From Tardiphaga sp. 709 (GTDB taxonomy: Bacteria; Pseudomonadota; Alphaproteobacteria; Rhizobiales; Xanthobacteraceae), in the NCBI RefSeq assembly GCF_032401055.1, contig NZ_CP135529.1:372001-436000 (forward strand): a stretch of DNA of 64,000 bases, given 5' to 3'. Below are positions 50,775 through 60,516 of the stretch, piece after piece (positions within the stretch are counted from its first letter, which is position 1; every line of letters starts with the position of its first letter). The notes under the pieces are model-generated. The model worked only from the letters and a program-made list of their open reading frames with translations, was not told the DNA's origin and ran no database searches. The position numbers and the translations under genes are program-made.

Positions 50775-50793
50775 AGCCCGTCGCACGGACGGG
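50775..50793 (-). terminator. Hairpin after MxKDx repeat gene
   Basis: GCCCGTC (50775-50781) pairs with GACGGGC (50787-50793) around five bases. Read from the minus strand it is followed by TTGT, and it lies 28 bases after the stop of the MxKDx gene. It is a plausible terminator without a long T-run. Confidence 0.45.
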
Positions 50794-50820
50794 CCCGTCA
50801 CGGCGATGCGGCTGAAGACG

Positions 50821-51063
50821 TTACTTCTTCATCATTCCGTCTTCCTTCTTCATCATGCCGTCTTTCTTCATACCATCGTCCTTCTTCATACCGTCGTGAG
50901 ACATGGCATCCTTCTTCATACCGTCGCCTTTCGACATAGTGTCCTTTTTCATGCCGTCATCCTTGCTCATCTTGTCCTGAGCGAACGCGGCAGGTGCCAG
51001 TGCGAGGCTGAGCGAGACGAGCGCGGCAGACACGCCGAGCGCAAACCTGGTGGAGACGGTCAT
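50821..51063 (-). CDS. Pentapeptide MxKDx repeat protein, exported
   Basis: An 80-residue protein. The signal peptide MTVSTRFALGVSAALVSLSLALAPAAFA is followed by a mature part made almost only of repeats of Met-x-Lys-Asp-x (MSKDD, GMKKD, TMSKG, DGMKKD, AMSHD and so on, about nine units). Such MxKDx proteins are periplasmic, very rich in Met and Lys/Asp, and have been suggested to bind metals such as copper or to buffer oxidation. No function is proven. AGAGG nine bases before ATG 51063 supports the start. Confidence 0.82.
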   Translation of the reverse strand: MTVSTRFALGVSAALVSLSLALAPAAFAQDKMSKDDGMKKDTMSKGDGMKKDAMSHDGMKKDDGMKKDGMMKKEDGMMKK

Positions 51064-51311
51064 GATGTTTTTCCTCTGATCCATTTCTGAAGCGCGACGT
51101 CTGTCGCTATGAACCAGACGTACGGAGATCGCGGTTTGTTACATCGCATCAAAAAAGTCTTGATGATGCATCCGACAGCCATTGCGTGCGACGCAACATC
51201 ACTTGCCCGCCGGTTCGGAATGTATAAACGAAGGGGCGCGGTGACGGAGCAACAGGACGCGGGCGCATTTTGTCCCGCTCGGCACCAGACGAACACTTTC
51301 AGGAGTTACGC

Positions 51312-52334
51312 ATGCTGACTCGCCGCCACATCCTTGGATCGGCCCTCGCCGTGCCTGCGATCCTTCGTTGCGGTATCGGTACGGCGCAGGTAGCGACTAC
51401 ACTGAAGATCTCGCACCAGTTTCCCGGCGGCACCATCGACAACGGCGACTTCCGCGACCGTCTGGTCCGCACTTTCGCAGCCGCCATTGCCAAGCAGAGT
51501 GGCGGCGACCTTGTTGCCGAGGTTTATCCGGATTCGTCGCTGATCAAGGCGGATGCGCAATTTTCCGCCATGCGCAAAGGGACTCTCGATCTCAGCCTTT
51601 ATCCTTTGCCCTATGCCGGCAATGAATTGCCAGAAGCGAATATCGGCCTGATGCCCGGTCTGGTCTCGACCTACGATCAGGGCCTGCGCTGGAAGAACCT
51701 GCCGATCGGCAAGGCACTGAGCGACATTCTCGCCGACAAGGGCATCATGCTGCTGACCTGGGTCTGGCAGGCCGGCGGTGTGGCTAGCCGCTCGCGCCCA
51801 CTGGTTGCCCCTGAGGACGCCAAGGGTCTCACGGTCCGCGGCGGTTCGCGCGAGATGAACATGATGCTGCAGACTGCCGGCGCACGCGTGCTCTCAATGC
51901 CGTCCAACGAAATTTACGCAGCGATGAAGAGCGGCGCCTGTGATGCCGGCATCACGTCATCGACCAGCCTCATCTCATTCAAGCTGAGCGAAGTCGCCAA
52001 GCATCTGACCTCCGGCGCGGGTGCGTCCTACTGGTTCATGCTTGAGCCTCTGATGATGTCCAAGGCTGTGTTCGACAAGTTGCCGAAAGCACACCAGGAT
52101 ATTCTGGTCTCAGTCGGCGCCGAGATGGAAGCCTTCGGCAAGGCGGGCGCGCAGCAGGACGATGTCGAAGTGTCCAGGGTCTATGAGAAGGCCGGCGCCA
52201 CGGTCAGCGCGCTCGACGCTGCTACCGTCGGCAAGTGGCGCGATATCGCGCGCGATACGGCATGGAAGGACTACGTCGCCAAGACACCACTCACCGCGAA
52301 CCTCCTCAAGCTCGCGCTGGACGTCCCGGCCTGA
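51312..52334 (+). CDS. TRAP transporter solute receptor (DctP family), second
   Basis: A 340-residue periplasmic binding protein with a signal peptide containing RRH (MLTRRHILGSALAVPAILRCGIGTAQ). It shows the DctP pattern: LKISHQFPGGTIDNGDF, then GDLVAEVYPDSSLIKADAQFSAMRKGTLDLSL, and the ligand-binding Arg in AKGLTVRGGSREMN. AGGAG precedes ATG 51312. No membrane TRAP subunits are nearby. It is not a close copy of the receptor at 47396, so this window carries two different orphan receptors. Confidence 0.85.
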   Translation: MLTRRHILGSALAVPAILRCGIGTAQVATTLKISHQFPGGTIDNGDFRDRLVRTFAAAIAKQSGGDLVAEVYPDSSLIKADAQFSAMRKGTLDLSLYPLPYAGNELPEANIGLMPGLVSTYDQGLRWKNLPIGKALSDILADKGIMLLTWVWQAGGVASRSRPLVAPEDAKGLTVRGGSREMNMMLQTAGARVLSMPSNEIYAAMKSGACDAGITSSTSLISFKLSEVAKHLTSGAGASYWFMLEPLMMSKAVFDKLPKAHQDILVSVGAEMEAFGKAGAQQDDVEVSRVYEKAGATVSALDAATVGKWRDIARDTAWKDYVAKTPLTANLLKLALDVPA

Positions 52335-52361
52335 AGTATCCTGTCGCCCGCCAGGTGGTTC

Positions 52362-53259
52362 TCAGCGCGTCTTCGCGTTGAGTGCCGAAGCGACACGGCT
52401 GACCGGCGGGCGGCCGATCAGAGCGCTGATGGTGTTGGTCGCAGCGAGCAGCTTGTTCATATCGACGCCCGTGGCGATCCCCATGCCTTCCAGCATGTAG
52501 ACCACATCTTCCGTGCCGACATTGCCGGTCGCACCAGGCGCATAGGGGCAGCCGCCGAGACCGCCGGCAGCGCTGTCAACAACGCGACAGCCTTCTTCCA
52601 TCCCGGCATAGAGATTGGCCAGCGCCTGACCATAAGTGTCATGGAAGTGCATCGCGAGCTTCGGCATGGGAACCGAGCCAGCAACGGCGCGCAGCATCTG
52701 CCGTGCTTTCGACGGCGTCCCGACACCGATCGTGTCGCCAAGCGAGACTTCGTAGCAGCCGAGATCAAATAGCGTCTTCGAGACATCGACGACCGCCTGC
52801 GGCGCGACGTCGCCATCATAGGGACAACCGAGAACGCAGGACACGTAACCGCGCACGCGGATGCCGTCGGCCCTGGCGCGCTCGATCACCGGCTTGAAGC
52901 GCTCGATGGATTCGGCGACCGAGCAATTGATGTTGGCACGCGAAAAGCCTTCCGAGGCCGAGGCGAACACCGCGATGACTTTCGCGCCGACCGCCTTCGC
53001 GCCCTCGTAGCCCTTCTCGTTCGGCACCAGCACATGGAATTCACCGGGCAAATCGCGCACGCCGAGAAATACCTGATCCGAACCCATCATTTTCGGGATC
53101 GCCTTGGGCGACACGAACGAGCCGACCTCAACCGTATGCAGGCCAGCCCCGACCAGCGCCTTCACAAAGGCGATGCGGTCCTCGACCGAGACCGGCGTCT
53201 TTTCATTCTGCAAACCGTCGCGCGGGCCGACTTCGACGATACAGAATCTGATTACTCAT
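52362..53259 (-). CDS. mvaB: Hydroxymethylglutaryl-CoA lyase, start disrupted by one base
   Basis: Splits HMG-CoA into acetoacetate and acetyl-CoA, the last step of leucine breakdown. The frame from 53258 down reads IVEVGPRDGLQNEK, with the catalytic Arg and metal-binding Asp, then VEVGSFVSPKAIPKM, YVSCVLGCPYDG and HFHDTYGQALAN. The motif DSAAGGLGGCPYAPGATGNVGTEDV contains the catalytic Cys loop. That frame has a stop six codons above IVEV and no normal start before a TTG at 53213, which would remove the catalytic Arg. ATG 53259 (MSNQI) lies one frame off. Removing one base in ATTCTGTATC joins them as MSNQIRIVEVG. Either a frameshift mutation or an assembly error. Confidence 0.75.
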
Positions 53260-53291
53260 GCTTGTTTCAATCTCACACGTCTTTCAGAAGA

Positions 53292-55307
53292 TCAGGCGCT
53301 CGGCTCGACTTCCGCGAGCTCGACACCTTCTCCAACGATATCGCCGACCTTGCACTTGATGCGCTTGAGCACGCCGGCGAACGGCGCGCGCAGGGTCTGC
53401 TCCATCTTCATGACTTCCAAGGTCAGAATGGCAGCGCCCTTCTCAAGGATTGCGCCCTCCTCGGCCAGCAGCGCCACCACGGTGCCCGGCAGCGGCGCAA
53501 CGATCTTGTCCTCGCCGACCTGCTCTTCATCGTCGCCGCCGAACGGATCGACCCAATGGATGTCGAAACGGCCGTGACGCGTGCGCAGATAGAGTTCGTG
53601 GCCCTCGATCACCGAAACGATGTGCGAGCGCGCTCCGTCCAGCGTCAGATCGAAATGCCCGTCATCGGCCGTAGCCGCCTCAAACCCCAGTTCGCGAGTG
53701 CCGATCGAAATCGTTGCAGGACCGCTGCCGTAATTCAACGTCACGCGCTGTTCGTCCGAACCATACTTGAATTTGAACACCCGCTGGCGACGCCCGACCG
53801 GCATCCAGCCAGCCGTCAGCCAGGGCGAGGTACCGGCGGCCCGTGCTGCCTGCTCTTCGCTCGCGACGATGGCGGCGACAGCCGCGCATAGTTCGAGATC
53901 GCCAGGCGCCGCCGAGTCCGGCGTCAACACTTTCAATTCACGCTCGATAAAGCCGGTGTCGATGGTGTTCACACGCACATCCGGATGCGTTACAAGCGCC
54001 GACAGGAACGGCGTATTGGTGACAATGCCGCGAATATCGGTTTCTTCCAGCCCGCGGTTGAGCCGGTTGATCGCCGCATCGCGCGTCGGTGCCCAGGCAA
54101 TCACCTTCGCGAGCATGGCATCGTAATTCGGCGACACCGCGTCACCCTCGCGATAGCCAGCATCGATGCGCAAGCCGTTCGTCTCAGCGGGCGTCCGCCA
54201 GGTGCAGATCTTACCAACCGAAGGCATGAAATTCTTGTGCGGATTCTCGGCGTAAACCCGCGCCTCGATGGCGTGGCCGTTGAGCTTGATCTCGCTTTGC
54301 GTCAGCGGCAGCTTTTCGCCGAACGCCACGCGGAGTTGCCATTCGACCAGATCAACGCCGGTGATCAGTTCGGTGACCGGATGCTCGACCTGCAGGCGCG
54401 TGTTCATCTCGATGAAGAACACGTCCTTGCCGTCAGAGACGAATTCGATAGTGCCGGCGCCGACATAGTTCACCGCGCCTGCGGCCTTGCGTGCAGCCCC
54501 GCAAACCGCCTCACGCTGCGCGCCGTTCAACGTCGGCGACGGCGCCTCTTCGATCACCTTCTGATGCCGTCGCTGCAACGTACATTCGCGCTCGAACAGC
54601 GAGACCAGATTGCCGTGGCTGTCGCCGACGATCTGCACTTCGATGTGACGGGGATTGTCGACATACTTTTCGATCAGCATTCGGTCGTCGCCGAACGCTG
54701 CTTTGGCTTCGCGCTTGGCGCTGACGATGGCCGGAGCCAGTTCAGCCGCCGAACGCACCACGCGCATGCCACGCCCGCCGCCGCCGGCGGAAGCCTTCAC
54801 CAGAACCGGGAAGCCGATTTTGTCAGCGGCTTTGGCCAGTGTCGCGTCGTCCTGCGCTTCGCCATGGAAGCCAGGCACCAGTGGCACGCCAGCCTTCTCC
54901 ATCAGCGCCTTGGAGCCTGACTTCGAGCCCATCGCAGTGATCATCTCCGCAGTGGGTCCGACGAAGATCAGGCCGGCATCGGCACAAGCCTGCGCGAACT
55001 CGGCGCTCTCGGAGAGAAAGCCGTAGCCGGGATGGATCGCCTCGGCGCCGGTCTTCTTTGCAGCTTCGAGAATGCGCTCGATATTGAGATAGCTGTCGCG
55101 CGCACGCGCCGGGCCGATCAACACGGCCTCGTCGGCTTCCGCGACATGCAGCGCATGGGCATCTGCCTCGGAATAGACCGCGACGGTGCGCAAGCCCATG
55201 GCGCGCGCCGTGCGGATGACGCGGCAGGCTATCTCCCCGCGATTGGCGATCAGGAGCGTGCGAAAGCGGCGATATAACGCTTTTGAAATTTCGGCTTTGG
55301 CCATCAT
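53292..55307 (-). CDS. mccA: 3-methylcrotonyl-CoA carboxylase, alpha (biotin) subunit
   Basis: A 671-residue biotin-dependent carboxylase subunit. The biotin carboxylase domain (about 1-450) has LLIANRGEIACRVIRTA, the ATP-grasp loop KASAGGGGRGMR and HIEVQI, EMNTRLQVEHPVTE. A BT linker follows, and the biotin carrier domain carries LEVMKMEQ near residue 645, where the Lys holds biotin. It carboxylates biotin, and the beta subunit transfers CO2 to 3-methylcrotonyl-CoA in leucine breakdown. The start (several adjacent Met codons) overlaps the mccB stop (TGATG). It ends about 30 bases before the HMG-CoA lyase. Confidence 0.9.
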   Translation of the reverse strand: MMAKAEISKALYRRFRTLLIANRGEIACRVIRTARAMGLRTVAVYSEADAHALHVAEADEAVLIGPARARDSYLNIERILEAAKKTGAEAIHPGYGFLSESAEFAQACADAGLIFVGPTAEMITAMGSKSGSKALMEKAGVPLVPGFHGEAQDDATLAKAADKIGFPVLVKASAGGGGRGMRVVRSAAELAPAIVSAKREAKAAFGDDRMLIEKYVDNPRHIEVQIVGDSHGNLVSLFERECTLQRRHQKVIEEAPSPTLNGAQREAVCGAARKAAGAVNYVGAGTIEFVSDGKDVFFIEMNTRLQVEHPVTELITGVDLVEWQLRVAFGEKLPLTQSEIKLNGHAIEARVYAENPHKNFMPSVGKICTWRTPAETNGLRIDAGYREGDAVSPNYDAMLAKVIAWAPTRDAAINRLNRGLEETDIRGIVTNTPFLSALVTHPDVRVNTIDTGFIERELKVLTPDSAAPGDLELCAAVAAIVASEEQAARAAGTSPWLTAGWMPVGRRQRVFKFKYGSDEQRVTLNYGSGPATISIGTRELGFEAATADDGHFDLTLDGARSHIVSVIEGHELYLRTRHGRFDIHWVDPFGGDDEEQVGEDKIVAPLPGTVVALLAEEGAILEKGAAILTLEVMKMEQTLRAPFAGVLKRIKCKVGDIVGEGVELAEVEPSA

Positions 55308-56911
55308 CACATCCTGAACAGGCCGAAGCGCGTCGGCTCGATCGGCGCATTGGCCGACGCTGACAAACCAAGTCCGAGCACCAGGCGCGTATCTGCGGGA
55401 TCAATCACGCCATCATCCCAGAGGCGCGCCGTCGCGTAATACGGGCTGCCCTGGGTCTCGAACTGGTCGCGTGTCGGCTTGCGAAACGCTTCCTCCTCTT
55501 CGGTCGACCAGGTACCGCCCTTGGCTTCGATATTGTCGCGGCGCAGCTGACTCAGCACCATCGCGGCCTGCTCGCCGCCCATCACCGAGATCCGGGCATT
55601 GGGCCACATCCACAGAAAGCGCGGGCTGTAGGCGCGGCCGCACATGCCGTAATTGCCGGCGCCGTAGGAACCGCCGACCACCACGGTGAATTTCGGGACG
55701 TTGGCCGTGGCGACAGCTGTCACCAGCTTGGCGCCATCGCGCGCAATGCCGCCGGCTTCGTATTTCTTGCCGACCATAAAGCCGGTGATGTTCTGCAAGA
55801 ACACCAGCGGGATGTTGCGCTGGCAGCAGAGCTCGATGAAATGCGCGCCCTTCAGCGAGCTCTCGCTGAACAGGATGCCGTTGTTAGCGATGATGCCGAC
55901 CGGGAAGCCCCAGATATGCGCGAAGCCGCAGATTAGAGTCGTGCCGTAGAGCTTCTTGAATTCGTCGAATTCGGAGCCGTCGACGATGCGCGCGATGACG
56001 TCGTGTATGTCGAACGGTTTGCGCGCGTCGGCAGGAATGACACCGTAGAGTTCTTCAGCGGCATATAAGGGATCGCGGGGCGCCTGCATGTTCAGTGTGG
56101 CCCGCTGTGGTGGCTTCAACGTCGCGACGATTTTTCGCGCGATGCCGATGGCGTGGCCATCGTTCTGTGCGTAGTGATCGGTGACGCCCGATTGCCGCGA
56201 ATGGACGTCGGCACCGCCGAGCTCTTCCGCGGTCACCACCTCCCCGGTTGCGGCCTTCACCAGCGGCGGACCACCAAGGAAGATCGTGCCCTGATTGCGC
56301 ACGATGATGCTCTCGTCGGACATCGCCGGCATATAAGCGCCGCCGGCAGTGCACGAGCCCATCACGACAGCAATCTGCGGAATGCCCTGCGCCGACATCT
56401 GCGCCTGATTGTAGAAGATGCGGCCGAAATGGCGCTCATCCGGAAAGATGTCGTCCTGCTGCGGCAAGAACGCACCGCCGGAGTCTACCATATAGATGCA
56501 CGGCAGATTGTTCTGCCGCGCGATGTCCTGCGCGCGCAGATGCTTCTTCACCGTCATCGGATAGTAAGTGCCGCCCTTGATAGTCGCATCATTGGCGACG
56601 ATCATGCACTCCCTGCCCGACACGCGGCCAACACCAGTGATGACGCTGGCGGAATGGACGTCGCCGCCATAGAGGCCGTTGGCGGCCAGCGGCGAGAGTT
56701 CGAGGAAGGCCGTGCCGGGATCGATCAGCAGATCGACACGTTCGCGCGCCAGCATCTTGCCGCGCGCGGTGTGCTTGGCGCGGGACGCTTTGCCGCCACC
56801 GCCGGCGACCGCACCGAGCTTGTCCTTGAGCTCGGCGACCTGCGCCTTCATCACATCGACATTGCGTTTGAACTCGGCCGAGGTGGGATCGATCGTGGAG
56901 CGAAGCGACAT
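55307..56911 (-). CDS. mccB: 3-methylcrotonyl-CoA carboxylase, beta subunit
   Basis: A 534-residue carboxyltransferase. The N-terminal half has [28 protein letters not shown], and [38 protein letters not shown] is the acyl-CoA site. The C-terminal half has [32 protein letters not shown] and [36 protein letters not shown]. These features distinguish MCC from propionyl-CoA carboxylase. The ATG at 56911, beginning [17 protein letters not shown], is preferred; the frame is open further up without support. First gene of the operon with mccA and mvaB. No isovaleryl-CoA dehydrogenase is beside it. Confidence 0.9.
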   Translation of the reverse strand: MSLRSTIDPTSAEFKRNVDVMKAQVAELKDKLGAVAGGGGKASRAKHTARGKMLARERVDLLIDPGTAFLELSPLAANGLYGGDVHSASVITGVGRVSGRECMIVANDATIKGGTYYPMTVKKHLRAQDIARQNNLPCIYMVDSGGAFLPQQDDIFPDERHFGRIFYNQAQMSAQGIPQIAVVMGSCTAGGAYMPAMSDESIIVRNQGTIFLGGPPLVKAATGEVVTAEELGGADVHSRQSGVTDHYAQNDGHAIGIARKIVATLKPPQRATLNMQAPRDPLYAAEELYGVIPADARKPFDIHDVIARIVDGSEFDEFKKLYGTTLICGFAHIWGFPVGIIANNGILFSESSLKGAHFIELCCQRNIPLVFLQNITGFMVGKKYEAGGIARDGAKLVTAVATANVPKFTVVVGGSYGAGNYGMCGRAYSPRFLWMWPNARISVMGGEQAAMVLSQLRRDNIEAKGGTWSTEEEEAFRKPTRDQFETQGSPYYATARLWDDGVIDPADTRLVLGLGLSASANAPIEPTRFGLFRM

Positions 56912-57077
56912 CGGCTTCCGTTTCCTGCAGGGTCTGTTTCTTGTTTGCACGGCGGCCCGGCAACGGACCTGCCATGATGGTGTCATCCCGTCGTGGCGGG
57001 ACGCAACCCTAACTTTCGGTGCTGGTCAGGGTGAGATTTGGAGCGTTACGGGGGCTGATTTGCCCGCAAACCGGTCG

Positions 57078-57383
57078 TCAGTGCGACCACGGCTCCGAGC
57101 GGCGGAACGCAAAATTGTCGGCATAGGCGATGGTCCGGGGCGCGCGCACCTTGGGCTCGATCACCTGATAGGCAATGCCTTCGCGCTCGCAATAGGCGAC
57201 CGCCTCTTCCTTACTGTCGAAGTGGATGGACAGCTGCTGCTTCATGTCACTGGACGACGTCCAGCCCATCAGGGGCTCGATCACCCGCGCCTGCTCCGGC
57301 TCATAATCGAGCTGCCAGTCCTTGGTCTTGGCGAGGCCTGCCTGCATGGCATTCTTGGGGGCTTTGAAGATACGTGCGGTCAT
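57078..57383 (-). CDS. ETC complex I accessory subunit, NDUFS4-type
   Basis: A 101-residue protein of the ETC_C1 (NDUFS4/18-kDa) family: MTARIFKAPKNAMQAGLAKTKDWQLDYEPEQAR, then the diagnostic PLMGWTSSSDMKQQLSIHFDSKEEAVAYCEREGIAYQV, and a C-terminal tail. In mitochondria the homologue stabilises NADH dehydrogenase; the alphaproteobacterial protein is thought to do the same. ATG 57383 matches the family start; the frame continues upstream to 57461 without family similarity. It stands alone here. Confidence 0.85.
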   Translation of the reverse strand: MTARIFKAPKNAMQAGLAKTKDWQLDYEPEQARVIEPLMGWTSSSDMKQQLSIHFDSKEEAVAYCEREGIAYQVIEPKVRAPRTIAYADNFAFRRSEPWSH

Positions 57384-57646
57384 GGAATGCGATAGCCTTT
57401 TAAGGATGGGCCTTCGTCTCGGGATTAGCGTCTCGGGATCGGCCTTGGTCAGCTGCGACACTGCGACAAATTGGTGAAAACGGCGGGGCTGGTATATCCA
57501 ATTGTCACGAATTTGATCCGTGATTCCGTCGTTTGGCGGCTTCGTTATTGTGTATATTCGTTCCGCGGCGTCGTGACAATCGGGGCACGAAGCGGTCTAT
57601 CTGATCTCGCAATTCGGCATCACGAAGGGCTCCTGAAGCGGCACCC

Positions 57647-58831
57647 ATGGATATTCACGCCATCCTTCCCCCCAAAGGCCGAGACCTTCGGCTGGACCTA
57701 TTCCGCGGTATCGCCAACTGGGCGATCTACCTCGATCACATCCCCGACAATGTGGTGAACTGGGTCACGACCCGGAACTATGGCTTCTCCGACGCGGCCG
57801 ATCTGTTCGTCTTCATCTCCGGCTACACGGCGTCCTTCGTCTACGCCAAGATGATGCTGGAGCGCGGCTTCATCGTCGGCGCTACGCGCCTCACCAAGCG
57901 GGTCTGGCAGCTCTATGTCGCCCACGTTATCCTGTTCGTGATCTACATCGCCGCCATCGGCTATGTGGCGCAGCGCTATAACGACCCCGACATCATCAAC
58001 GAGTTCAACGTTGCCGGTCTGGTCGACAATCCGATCCAGACGCTGACGCAAGGTCTGCTGCTTAAGTTCAAGCCGCTCAATCTCGACGTGCTGCCACTCT
58101 ATATTGTGCTGATGGGTCTGTTCCCGCCGGTGCTGTGGATGATGCTGCGCAAGCCGGATCTGACGATGCTGGCGTCGCTGGCGCTGTATTTCGCGGCACG
58201 CCAGTTCGGCTGGAATCTGCCCGCCTATCCCTACGGCGTCTGGTACTTCAACCCGTTCACCTGGCAATTACTGTTTGTGTTCGGCGCCTGGTTCGCGCTC
58301 GGCGGCGCGCTCGAGTCACGCTCGGTGATCCGTTCCAAGGTGCTGCTGTATTTCGGTATCGCCTATCTCTTGTTCTCGCTTGTCATGACCATGGCCGGCC
58401 GCTTCCCGGACACCGGCCACATGATCATGCCGGACTGGTTGTTCGACGCGTTCAATCCGAACGACAAAACCAACCTCGCGCCCTATCGCGTGCTGCACTT
58501 CGTGATCATCGCCTTCTTCGTCACTCGCTTCGTGCCGAAGGAATGGAAAGGCCTGGAGTGGCCGGTGTTCCAACCGCTGATCAAATGCGGCCAGCAGTCG
58601 CTCGCCGTATTCTGCGTCGGCGTGTTCCTGTCCTTCGTCGGCCACTTCCAGCTGATGATGTCGTCGGGCTCGCTGCTGGCGCAAATATTCGTCAGCGCCG
58701 CCGGCATCGGCATCATGACCTGCGTAGCCTATTACATCTCGTGGTCGAAGAAGCAGGACAAGCCGTTGCCGAAGCCGGCTGCTCCCACAGCGTCAGAACA
58801 GCAGGCATCGCCGTCGAAAGCCGCAGAATAG
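57647..58831 (+). CDS. opgC: OpgC-type membrane acyltransferase
   Basis: A 394-residue inner-membrane protein with about ten membrane segments and a polar Pro/Ala/Gln/Ser tail. The start RDLRLDLFRGIANWAIYLDHIPDNVVNWVTTRNYGFSDAADLFVFISGYTASFVYAKMM is typical of OpgC. OpgC adds succinyl groups to periplasmic glucans (osmoregulated periplasmic or cyclic beta-glucans). The conserved Asp/His pair in YLDHIPDN is a candidate for the transfer step. No glucan synthase gene is in the window. It is followed by tRNA-Pro in the same direction. Confidence 0.85.
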   Translation: MDIHAILPPKGRDLRLDLFRGIANWAIYLDHIPDNVVNWVTTRNYGFSDAADLFVFISGYTASFVYAKMMLERGFIVGATRLTKRVWQLYVAHVILFVIYIAAIGYVAQRYNDPDIINEFNVAGLVDNPIQTLTQGLLLKFKPLNLDVLPLYIVLMGLFPPVLWMMLRKPDLTMLASLALYFAARQFGWNLPAYPYGVWYFNPFTWQLLFVFGAWFALGGALESRSVIRSKVLLYFGIAYLLFSLVMTMAGRFPDTGHMIMPDWLFDAFNPNDKTNLAPYRVLHFVIIAFFVTRFVPKEWKGLEWPVFQPLIKCGQQSLAVFCVGVFLSFVGHFQLMMSSGSLLAQIFVSAAGIGIMTCVAYYISWSKKQDKPLPKPAAPTASEQQASPSKAAE

Positions 58832-58922
58832 ACCCGTTGTCGAACATGATGCGGGACAGGCGAGAAATCGCCGGCAGATGCCTTGCTGCCCCCGGCCTAA
58901 GCGTGTATCGACACCGCATCGT

Positions 58923-58999
58923 CGGGGTATAGCGCAGCCTGGTAGCGCGGCGGTTTTGGGTACCGCAGGTCCTAGGTTCGAATCCTAGTGCCCCGACCA
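58923..58999 (+). tRNA. tRNA-Pro(TGG)
   Basis: A 77-base gene with acceptor CGGGGTA/TGCCCCG, discriminator A and encoded CCA. The D-arm is GCGC/GCGC with AGCCTGGTA in the loop. The anticodon arm is GCGGT-TTTGGGT-ACCGC (anticodon TGG), and the T-loop is TTCGAAT. All stems pair. Convergent with the DUF192 gene, which ends 21 bases downstream. The base string after it (59013-59025) recurs next to the integrase gene. Confidence 0.95.
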
Positions 59000-59020
59000 T
59001 CCCCCATTATATTCAATGAC

Positions 59021-59500
59021 TTAGCGCTTCTTGAACAGCGGATGGACCACTTGGTCCCCCGGCGCGATTCCGTATTTTTTGGCGGTGCCTGCGACCACTT
59101 CGAGAACAGCCCGTGCCGGGCCTCCCGATGAAATGATCTTGAGGGATTGTGGCTCGGTATTCTCCGCGATCCGGAGCACCCGGCCATCACCGCCGATGAA
59201 GATCATGTCGAGTGAAACGAAGGTGTTCTTCATCCACATGGAGATCTGCTGCTCGGGGGTGAAGTCGAACAGCATACCGCGGCCATCCGCGAGCTCCTTG
59301 CGATACATCAGACCGGTCGCCCGCTCCTCGTCGGTCTTGGCGATTTCGACGGAGAACATCCGCACGCCTGACTTGGTGACGATTTCGAGCGGCTGGAATT
59401 CCGCGGCTGCGGCTGGCTTGTAAGGGCCGACAAGGGCCAGAGCGGCGATCACCGCCAGCATCGAGAGGCGGCAGCGGGCGGCGAAGCGAAACAGACTCAT
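59021..59500 (-). CDS. DUF192-family exported protein
   Basis: A 159-residue protein with a signal peptide (RCRLSMLAVIAALALVGPYKPAAAA). The DUF192 domain has FSVEIAKTDEERATGLMYRKELADGRGMLFDFTPEQQISMWMKNTFVSLDMIFIGGDGRVLRI and ends GDQVVHPLFKK. The family is small, beta-rich, mostly periplasmic and of unknown function. ATG 59500 gives a good signal peptide; a TTG at 59518 is less likely. It lies 160 bases after the cold-shock gene on the same strand, an order common in this bacterial family. Confidence 0.85.
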   Translation of the reverse strand: MSLFRFAARCRLSMLAVIAALALVGPYKPAAAAEFQPLEIVTKSGVRMFSVEIAKTDEERATGLMYRKELADGRGMLFDFTPEQQISMWMKNTFVSLDMIFIGGDGRVLRIAENTEPQSLKIISSGGPARAVLEVVAGTAKKYGIAPGDQVVHPLFKKR

Positions 59501-59663
59501 GAAGGGCAATCCACGCAAAGAGCCCGGTCAGGACGCCAGGCGGCGCGACCCTAGCCTGACGACGCGTGCCAGCGCCAGACAGTCGTGATGCACAGCCGCG
59601 TGATAGCCCTCGACGGCAAGGCTGGCAGGAAACCCGCAAGAAACTTGGAAAACCGTGGACGGC

Positions 59664-60371
59664 TTAGTGCGACGAAAGACCCGGCGTACCGCCTTCGGGC
59701 TGGATCTCGGCAGCCATCATGCCCTTCGAGCCGGGCCCGAATCGCACCAGCACATACTGGCCGGGACGCAACTCGGTCATGCCGAAGCGGCGCAGGGTTT
59801 CCATGTGAACGAAGATATCCGGCGTGCCTTCACCGCAGCTGAGGAAGCCGAAGCCACGCAGCCGGTTGAACCACTTCACCTGCGCCCGCTCGAGGCCACT
59901 GGTAGGCGTCACGCTGACATGGGTGCGCGGCGGCAGCATCTGCGCGGGATGGATGGCAGTCGACTCGTCCATCGAGACAACGCGGAAAGCCTGATAGCCC
60001 TTGGACCGCTGGGTGCATTCAACGACCACACGGGCACCTTCATAGGCCGTCTGGTAGCCGTCGCGGCGAAGCACGGTCACATGCAGGAGCACGTCGGCTG
60101 CGCCATTGTCAGGAATGATGAAGCCATAACCCTTGGAGGCATCGAACCACTTGATGACACCGTTGATCTCGACGAGATCGACTGCGTTGCCTTCGCCGAC
60201 ACCTGCAAAGGGGTCGAGTGCGTCGCGGCTTGCGTTGCCTGAAAGCTCATTCCCTGGTCGCGGACCACCCGCTCCGGGAATCAGTCCCCCCAACCGCTTG
60301 GACTCAAATGCGTCCGACCCCATGGCCCCGGATCCCACTATCATTTGCGCTGTCAGCCCTGTCAGCGCCAT
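59664..60371 (-). CDS. Double cold-shock-domain protein
   Basis: A 235-residue nucleic-acid-binding protein with two cold-shock domains. The first (about 68-130) has [31 protein letters not shown], and the second (about 165-228) has [31 protein letters not shown]. Both RNP1 (KGYGFI / RGFGFL) and RNP2 (DVLLHV / DIFVHM) motifs are intact. The N-terminal 60 residues are Gly/Pro-rich and disordered. Such tandem CSD proteins act as RNA chaperones or transcription antiterminators. It could be shortened to a start at 60323. Confidence 0.88.
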   Translation of the reverse strand: MALTGLTAQMIVGSGAMGSDAFESKRLGGLIPGAGGPRPGNELSGNASRDALDPFAGVGEGNAVDLVEINGVIKWFDASKGYGFIIPDNGAADVLLHVTVLRRDGYQTAYEGARVVVECTQRSKGYQAFRVVSMDESTAIHPAQMLPPRTHVSVTPTSGLERAQVKWFNRLRGFGFLSCGEGTPDIFVHMETLRRFGMTELRPGQYVLVRFGPGSKGMMAAEIQPEGGTPGLSSH

Positions 60372-60516
60372 CTCACATGCCCCATCGAAGCTAATTCACG
60401 ATGGCGCGGTGCGAATCTTTCGATTCGAAGATAACACTGTCGCCTGATCAGCAAAGACAAAAAACGAACACAGTGACAGCTATGAACAGCTTGCGCTCAA
60501 ACGAATCAGATGCGCA

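Noticed and set aside
50821..51063. CRISPR-like regular repeats
   Set aside because: The repeats are in-frame codons of an exported MxKDx protein, with no spacers or cas genes.
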